NCBI GenBank assembly: GCA_026417845.1
Contig: JAOACM010000252.1
Location: 1-6,807 of the forward strand
Length of the DNA stretch: 6,807 nt
Reading direction: 5' to 3'
DNA from: Planctomycetota bacterium
GTDB lineage: Bacteria; Planctomycetota; SZUA-567; H5-PLA8; CALKMO01
This document shows positions 1-4,375 of this stretch, piece after piece; within the stretch, counting starts at the first letter, position 1; every line of letters starts with the position of its first letter. Below the pieces are notes generated by a model, which did no database searches, was not told where the DNA came from, and saw only the letters and a list, made by a program, of their open reading frames with translations. Both the position numbers and the translations under genes were made by a program.

Positions 1-1
1 G

Positions 2-1084
2 CTATGCGCCTCCGCGGTCCTCTCCGCTGCGCCGAAGTGTGCCATTGGCCTCCTCGCCGCGGCCGGTCGCCGGGTCGCCCGCGGCAGCACCGGCGGAGTC
101 CAGACACTCATTCAGCGCCTTGATCAGCTCGTCCTGCCGCGCGAAGCTCGAATTGGACAACAGGACGACATCGAAACCATCGCCGCGCCCGTACCGTATG
201 TAGTTCCTGCAACCCATCCAGGACCCGGCATGCCACGGGAAACCCAGCCGCCGGTCTATCCGCCAGCCCAGCCCGTAGTAGCTCGGTTCGCCGCCGTTGA
301 GCCGGAACGGCCGGAAGGCCTCCTCCAACAGGGCGGGGGCGACAAGCCGGCCGGAAGCCAGCGCTCCTGACCACGAGCACAGGTCGGCAGCCGAGGCGTA
401 CAGATTGCCATCGCCGAAGACTCCGTCCATCTCGCCCAGCCCCTTCAGACGATAGCCGCCGCCGGGAAGTATCTCGAATCCCCGGACCATTCCGGGCCGC
501 TCCGCCTGGCCGTACATGAATGGGAAGGCGTCCGACATGCCTGCCGGTACGAGGACGTTGGGAACGATATACTCCGCAAGCGGCTTTCCCGCTGCCGCCT
601 CCGCGATCAGGGCCAGGAGGATGTAGTTGGTGTTGCAGTAGTGGAAGGCGTCGCCCGGCGGGAACAGCCGTTCCGGCCTTTCCCGGCAGATCAGTTCGAG
701 GACGCCGCGGTTCCGCAGGATCCCGTTCCCCGGGCCGCGTTTCCGGAACGGTTCGAAGTACTCGGGCAGCCCGGAGGTGTGGGTCAGCAGATGCCGAACC
801 GTTATCCCTTCGCAGGGAACCTCCGGCAGCCATTCCCGGATATCGTCATCGTATTCGAGCGCTCCCCTCTGCCTGAGCTGCATGATGCACAGGGCTGTAA
901 ACGGCTTGGTGACTGACGCCAGATTGAATGGCGAGTGCAGGGTCAGCGGCGCCCCGGTCTCCGGATCCGCTACGCCGCTTGCGCGTTCGAAGATCGTCGC
1001 GCCCCCGCGCCTGACGATCATGACGAAGCTCAACCCGTCCCTTTCGACGTAACCGTCCAGAATCGAGTTCAGTCGCGGCAACAC
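2..1084 (-). CDS. Serine hydrolase, beta-lactamase/class C penicillin-binding-protein fold (probable esterase or peptidase)
   Basis: Complete 360-residue protein of the beta-lactamase family (Pfam PF00144 type), whose members act on esters, amides or D-amino-acid peptides through an acyl-serine intermediate. The three active-site motifs are visible in order: SVTK (nucleophile Ser57, Lys60), Tyr149-Cys-Asn151 (the YxN motif) and His285-Ala-Gly287, the HxG form that many esterase-like and class C-like members have in place of KTG. Supporting family landmarks are HLLTHTSGLP at about 99-108 and GDGNLYASAADLCSW at about 224-238. Length is normal for a single-domain member. No signal peptide is visible, so a cytoplasmic location is inferred. 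A Gly/Ala/Arg-rich tail of about 30 residues follows the fold. The GTG start is fixed by a good Shine-Dalgarno and an in-frame stop just upstream. The gene lies 326 bases downstream of a glycoside hydrolase, so de-esterification of a glycan or metabolite is plausible but unproven; the substrate cannot be read from sequence. A true antibiotic-resistance beta-lactamase is unlikely. Confidence 0.93.
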   Translation of the reverse strand: MLPRLNSILDGYVERDGLSFVMIVRRGGATIFERASGVADPETGAPLTLHSPFNLASVTKPFTALCIMQLRQRGALEYDDDIREWLPEVPCEGITVRHLLTHTSGLPEYFEPFRKRGPGNGILRNRGVLELICRERPERLFPPGDAFHYCNTNYILLALIAEAAAGKPLAEYIVPNVLVPAGMSDAFPFMYGQAERPGMVRGFEILPGGGYRLKGLGEMDGVFGDGNLYASAADLCSWSGALASGRLVAPALLEEAFRPFRLNGGEPSYYGLGWRIDRRLGFPWHAGSWMGCRNYIRYGRGDGFDVVLLSNSSFARQDELIKALNECLDSAGAAAGDPATGRGEEANGTLRRSGEDRGGA

Positions 1085-1090
1085 GCCCCG

Positions 1091-1099
1091 CTCCCTTTA
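1091..1099 (-). promoter_or_regulatory. Shine-Dalgarno and in-frame stop that fix the GTG start of the serine hydrolase
   Basis: On the minus strand the sequence reads TAAAGGGAG, then six bases, then GTG. AAAGGGAG (1098-1091) is a good Shine-Dalgarno at normal spacing. The TAA at 1099-1097 is in the reading frame of the gene, so translation cannot begin farther upstream. The next in-frame candidate starts lie inside the conserved fold. Confidence 0.8.
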
Positions 1100-1353
1100 C
1101 CCCCGCCCGGCGACGGCTTCCGCGCATCCACGGCGCGCTGCGATACCCGTCGCCGGGTCCGGCCGCCAGCCCGGTCGTTATCCCGCGCCCCTTCTACCGC
1201 GGCGGACGGCATCGTGCCGCCGGATCCGGCCGCCGGCTCCCGCATACGGCCGCGAGCGCTTTTTGTATAGCCGTCCGGTGTCTGTCGCGGAAATGCCATC
1301 ATCGGCCCCGCGCCCCTTCCGCGCACGTCCTGCCGGGCACGCACGTAGCATAT

Positions 1354-1372
1354 TCGGCAGCCAGGCTGCCGA
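1354..1372 (-). terminator. GC-rich hairpin downstream of the glycoside hydrolase; weak terminator candidate
   Basis: A perfect 8-bp stem (TCGGCAGC / GCTGCCGA) with a CAG loop on the plus strand lies about 40 bases after the glycoside hydrolase stop. On the minus strand it is followed by ATATGC and not a run of T, so it is not a standard intrinsic terminator. It may instead stabilise the mRNA 3' end or be chance structure in GC-rich DNA. A second possible stem, GCCGCC/GGCGGC at 1385-1390 and 1401-1406, sits directly after the stop codon. Confidence 0.2.
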
Positions 1373-1410
1373 CCGGAAAGGAACGCCGCCGGGTTCGGAA
1401 GGCGGCTCAC

Positions 1411-4122
1411 TCATGCTTCGATCTCCGCGGCCACGGGGCCGAAAAGGCCGCTTGGCAGACTGTCCCTTTCGAACGGGCGCGTTATATCGTCGTAGGCCGT
1501 CCAGCCGGGGCGGTTTTCCCTCTGTCGTCCGATCCAAACGGACTCCACGTCGGGGTCGAGCAGCGCGTTGGCCAGCGTGTTAGTTACCGCAACGGTCAGG
1601 ACGTTCGTCCCGGGCTTGAGTTTGCCGGTGATGTCGAATTCGAACGGCGGCCACGCCGCGCAGCCGAGCGGCTCGCCGTTCAGGGCAGCCTCGCAACTGT
1701 AGCGCACCTCCCCCAGCGTCAGGCGGGCGCTGCGTGCCGCCAGAGAGGCGGGGCAGTCGAAACGGACGACGTACTCCGCCTCGCCGCTGAACCATTCCCC
1801 GACGGTACCGCGCCAGTCGCCGAGCCGGCCGGGTCTCGGAGACTCGTCGAGGTCTTCCACGATGTAATCTCTCTCTCCGACGCGGTGCCGCCTTGTCCGG
1901 CGGATCGTCCAGCCCTCCGTCAGTTCGATTCTGGCGCCGGGAACGAACCGGCGCTCCTCCTCTTCCGGCGCCGGCACACCGAACAGCACCGCGCACGACT
2001 CCCACGGGGCGAACTCCATATCCATCGCGATCCCGGCCGGGCCGCTCTCCGCGGCCATGCGCGTCAGGCGTCCGGAGACCGGATCGCACCGGACGGCCGG
2101 ACCGGATTCCCGGAAGAGCACCCTGACCCGGACGGGCCTGGCGGCCGAATTAGCAAGGAAGTAGATCGCGAACCCATCGCCGGCGCGCTTGGCAGCCTGG
2201 ATGTCCGGGCATGGCGGCTCCAGGCGAACGACCGGTTCGGCGGCCGCCAGGACGGCTTCCAGACCGCCGCGGATGGCACGACCGGGACCGGGAACCCGGA
2301 TCGGGCCTCCGTCCGGGAGCGGCCGTCCCGGGGAGGCGATCCGGCCGGACTGGCGCGGGTCTTCGCTCGCAACGGGCGGGAACCGCACGCGCCCGCCGTC
2401 CGCCGAGGGCCAATCGTCCACGGCGATCAGCGTGCCCCCCTGCCGTACGAAATCCGCCAATCCCTCCAGCGCCGCGGGGTCCATCCATCGCGTGGACGGG
2501 ACGATAACGGTATCGTATCTCATCCCGCCGACGCGCAGGATGCCTCCCTCAATCCGGCCTTCCCTCCCGGCCAGCGCATCGTCGTCCACGAAATCGAACT
2601 CCCGTTGGTTCTCCAGCAGTGCGGCGGAGATGCGATCATGGATGGCGGCGGCCCCGGCGGCAGACGATCCCCCGGCCCATACGCTCCGAACGTCATAGTA
2701 CACCGCCGTCCCGCAATCGGGCCGGCCGCGCGTCAGCAGGTAGCTCAGCCGCGCGGCATACCGGTGCAGCAGCGCGATGTGCCTCCACTGCGGAAGCGAC
2801 GGCCCGAAGTGCGGCCGGCAGAAGACCATGAAATGATCCCTGGTGGACAGGGGATAGTTGGCAAGGACGAAGAGCGTGGCGCCGCATACGTACTGGCGAT
2901 CCAAGAGCCACTTCAACTCCGCCAGGGTAACCCCGGCTCCGAATACTGCCCCGGTCTCGCTGAGGACCAGCGGCTGGCCCTTCTGCCGCGCTGCGGACGA
3001 TGCGTACCTGACGAAAGGCCGGATCGGCCGGCCGGGGAAAAGCTGGCGCCATATGACGTCCACCCCGGGCATGTCCAGAGCCCGAAGCGAGCGCAGGATA
3101 TGCCCCAGACCATGGGCCGCGTTGCCCCCGGGTTCGTGCTCGCCTCCGAGATGTCCCCCCAGAACCAGGCCGTGGCGGCGGCACCAGTCGCGCAGCGGCA
3201 GGAGAAAGCGCTCTACGAAAAGCCTCGAACGCGCGTCGTAGTAGTCAATTCTCAGAAGCGTCGTCTCAACCGGTTCGTCCTCCCGCGGCGGCAGCATCAG
3301 ATCCGCCAGGCGCTCCGTCAGATCGTATCCCTTCATCCGCCGGAAGGCATCCGGCATATCCTCGGTCCAAGCAAGGCGGCGCGAAGGATCGGAATGCGGC
3401 ATGGCCGGCTCGTCGGTGAAGACGAACCTGATGACGTTTCCGAAGTACTTCCCCAGCGCCCGGCGATAACGCTCGTGGGTTATCTCCAGGAAGGCGCGCG
3501 CCACGTCCGGGCACAGGACATCGGCATACTCCGCAACGGGGCCGGGCAGATCGTAGGGCAGCTTCACCGGGACGGCGCGGAATACGCGCGCCAGAGTATC
3601 CTCCCCCCGCGCCGGGACGACCTGTCCGGGACGATACGTCTCCCACACCCCTCCCGCCCGGACGGCAACGGCCACGACATCATTCCCGATCCGGAGCATC
3701 TGCCCGCGCGGCAGCGGAACGTCTTCAAAGGTCAGCACCTTCGGTGCGTAGCGGACCGGATCCAGCGCGCGAACCCGGCCGGCCGCTCCTCCGGACGGCC
3801 AGCCGCCTTCGTCGTAGAGCCAGTAATTCATTCCCAGCCGGCGGCACTCCTCGACGACCTCCGCGACGATCTTCATGTACTCCTCGCCCGGATATTCCGG
3901 CGCCATAGCCGTGGCGAAAATCTCCGGCCTGAAGTCGGGCGGAAGAGGATGCAGGCAGACCGACCGCGCGTCGCGTCCCCTCATGTCTCGCAGCTGCCCG
4001 ACGAGCGCATCCAGATCCATCCGGTCGTTGATCGTCCAGAAGTAACCCGGCCACAAGCAGGCCGGCGGATCCCGGAGATCCTCCGCGCGGAAAGCACCGC
4101 TGTCGGGGCCGCTGGAGTCCAT
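1411..4122 (-). CDS. GH106-like glycoside hydrolase (alpha-L-rhamnosidase-type family)
   Basis: Complete 903-residue protein resembling the GH106 alpha-L-rhamnosidase family (Pfam PF17132 type) and its uncharacterised relatives. The N-terminal half looks like a TIM barrel: PGYFWTIND at about 25-33, the typical LYDEGGWPSGG segment at 102-112, FVFTDEP with Asp237-Glu238, GGHLGGEHE with His324, Glu328 and Glu330, MPGVDVIW at 351-358, and LVLSETG with Glu389. Glu238 and Glu389 (or Glu328) are candidate catalytic acids, inferred from their positions at strand ends. Residues of about 470-570 look like a Rossmann-type accessory domain (YDTVIVPST, then a GGTLIAVDD strand). A Gly/Pro/Arg-rich linker follows to about 612, then beta-rich sequence. 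The C-terminal region from about 780 to 850 is a galactose-binding-like beta-sandwich (VRFDCPA, LGEVRYSCEAALNGEPLG, GTNVLTVAVTN). No signal peptide is present, unlike many exported members, so it may act on imported oligosaccharides. The ATG start has a good Shine-Dalgarno. The exact sugar specificity is not known, and an unassigned family related to GH106 is possible. Confidence 0.85.
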   Translation of the reverse strand: MDSSGPDSGAFRAEDLRDPPACLWPGYFWTINDRMDLDALVGQLRDMRGRDARSVCLHPLPPDFRPEIFATAMAPEYPGEEYMKIVAEVVEECRRLGMNYWLYDEGGWPSGGAAGRVRALDPVRYAPKVLTFEDVPLPRGQMLRIGNDVVAVAVRAGGVWETYRPGQVVPARGEDTLARVFRAVPVKLPYDLPGPVAEYADVLCPDVARAFLEITHERYRRALGKYFGNVIRFVFTDEPAMPHSDPSRRLAWTEDMPDAFRRMKGYDLTERLADLMLPPREDEPVETTLLRIDYYDARSRLFVERFLLPLRDWCRRHGLVLGGHLGGEHEPGGNAAHGLGHILRSLRALDMPGVDVIWRQLFPGRPIRPFVRYASSAARQKGQPLVLSETGAVFGAGVTLAELKWLLDRQYVCGATLFVLANYPLSTRDHFMVFCRPHFGPSLPQWRHIALLHRYAARLSYLLTRGRPDCGTAVYYDVRSVWAGGSSAAGAAAIHDRISAALLENQREFDFVDDDALAGREGRIEGGILRVGGMRYDTVIVPSTRWMDPAALEGLADFVRQGGTLIAVDDWPSADGGRVRFPPVASEDPRQSGRIASPGRPLPDGGPIRVPGPGRAIRGGLEAVLAAAEPVVRLEPPCPDIQAAKRAGDGFAIYFLANSAARPVRVRVLFRESGPAVRCDPVSGRLTRMAAESGPAGIAMDMEFAPWESCAVLFGVPAPEEEERRFVPGARIELTEGWTIRRTRRHRVGERDYIVEDLDESPRPGRLGDWRGTVGEWFSGEAEYVVRFDCPASLAARSARLTLGEVRYSCEAALNGEPLGCAAWPPFEFDITGKLKPGTNVLTVAVTNTLANALLDPDVESVWIGRQRENRPGWTAYDDITRPFERDSLPSGLFGPVAAEIEA

Positions 4123-4192
4123 GTCCGCTTCCTCAATTCCTGCTTATCCGGCCGGCGGGTAACGGAGCGGGGGAGCTGACATCTGGAGCCGA
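4123..4192. other. 70-base spacer between the truncated secreted ORF and the GH106-like gene
   Basis: This short spacer carries the hydrolase's Shine-Dalgarno. It has no T-rich terminator and no clear promoter hexamers, so read-through transcription from the Kelch transcript into the hydrolase gene is possible. In the frame of the upstream ORF, after its TGA, it stays open for 19 codons (Ser/Pro/Ala-rich) before a second TGA at 4135-4133. Confidence 0.45.
4128..4134 (-). promoter_or_regulatory. Shine-Dalgarno of the GH106-like hydrolase
   Basis: GAGGAAG followed by five bases and the ATG at 4122-4120 on the minus strand. It supports the chosen start, which gives a protein beginning MDSSGPDS without a signal peptide. 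A TGA at 4135-4133, in the frame of the truncated secreted ORF upstream, overlaps this site. Confidence 0.7.
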
Positions 4193-4360
4193 TCACAACC
4201 GCACCACCTCGTCTCCCTTGCGCACCACCGGATGCGCGAAGCTCGTGTGCAATCTCCAGTAGCTGCTCGTGTCCACCACCGTGACCGGCGCAGGCTCGCC
4301 GGCAAGCGGAATGCCTGGCAGCGAGGCGATCGCGAGAATGAGCGCAGTCTTGATCTTCAT
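4193..4360 (-). CDS. Signal peptide plus N-terminal stub of a secreted protein (55 codons, probably a truncated gene)
   Basis: A 55-residue ORF. It begins MKIKTALILAIASLPG, a textbook export signal: two lysines within the first four residues, a hydrophobic core, and a likely cleavage after Ala20 or Gly21 (PLAG/EPAP). The remaining 34 or so residues, VTVVDTSSYWRLHTSF and onward to DEVVRL, look like the first strands of a globular domain and not a finished small protein. The start is strongly supported: AGGAGG sits nine bases before ATG and overlaps the stop codon of the Kelch gene, only 13 bases away, so the two are probably co-transcribed and translationally coupled. The ORF then ends at TGA, and no frame downstream carries a plausible continuation before the next gene. 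From memory, exported planctomycete-type proteins can start in a similar way and run for many hundreds of residues; I could not verify this. The best reading is a gene truncated by a nonsense mutation, deletion or recombination. A genuine small secreted peptide is the alternative. Confidence 0.62.
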   Translation of the reverse strand: MKIKTALILAIASLPGIPLAGEPAPVTVVDTSSYWRLHTSFAHPVVRKGDEVVRL

Positions 4361-4369
4361 TGGCAGAGT

Positions 4370-4375
4370 CCTCCT
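4370..4375 (-). promoter_or_regulatory. Shine-Dalgarno of the secreted ORF, overlapping the Kelch stop codon
   Basis: AGGAGG on the minus strand shares its first two bases with the TAG stop (4376-4374) of the Kelch gene and lies nine bases upstream of the ATG at 4360-4358. It is the strongest ribosome-binding site in the window. The arrangement suggests that ribosomes ending on the Kelch message reinitiate on the secreted ORF. Confidence 0.8.

Larger units (their letters stand above)
1085..1410. other. 326-base gap between the glycoside hydrolase and serine hydrolase genes; no convincing gene
   Basis: No recognisable protein or RNA gene is seen here. On the minus strand two frames stay open. 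One begins with an ATG overlapping the glycoside hydrolase stop as ATGA (1414-1178, 78 codons), with GGAG eight bases upstream. The other runs in frame beyond the hydrolase stop to 1069. Both would encode Arg/Gly/Pro-rich sequence without domain character, and long open frames are expected by chance at this GC content. No -35/-10 pair of quality was found. A weak TATACA-like hexamer lies near 1263-1268 on the minus strand, without a good -35. Two GC-rich hairpins (1385-1406 and 1354-1372) and a 12-base palindrome (1219-1230) are present. Confidence 0.5.

Noticed and set aside
1219..1230. 12-base palindrome GCCGGATCCGGC as an operator
   Set aside because: Short self-complementary GC-rich words are common in this sequence, and there is no second copy or adjacent promoter to support a binding site.
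1227..1265. Two CGGCCG copies followed by TTTTT on the plus strand as an intrinsic terminator
   Set aside because: The possible 6-bp stem has a 14-base loop and is separated from the T-run by seven bases, and no plus-strand gene exists for it to terminate.
1069..1410. Open frame continuing directly after the glycoside hydrolase stop, as if for stop read-through
   Set aside because: The extension is low-complexity Arg/Gly-rich sequence that overlaps the start of the serine hydrolase gene. The preceding protein already ends with a complete C-terminal domain, and such open runs are expected at this GC content.
1885..4179. 764-codon open frame on the plus strand opposite the glycoside hydrolase gene
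   Set aside because: It is the antisense shadow of a well-supported GC-rich gene. The translation is rich in Arg, Pro and Gly, with no domain motifs, while the minus-strand frame has clear family motifs and a Shine-Dalgarno.
4193..4195. TGA as a recoded sense codon (Trp, Gly or selenocysteine)
   Set aside because: A second TGA follows 19 codons later, the glycoside hydrolase also ends at TGA after a complete domain, and no selenocysteine-type hairpin was evident.
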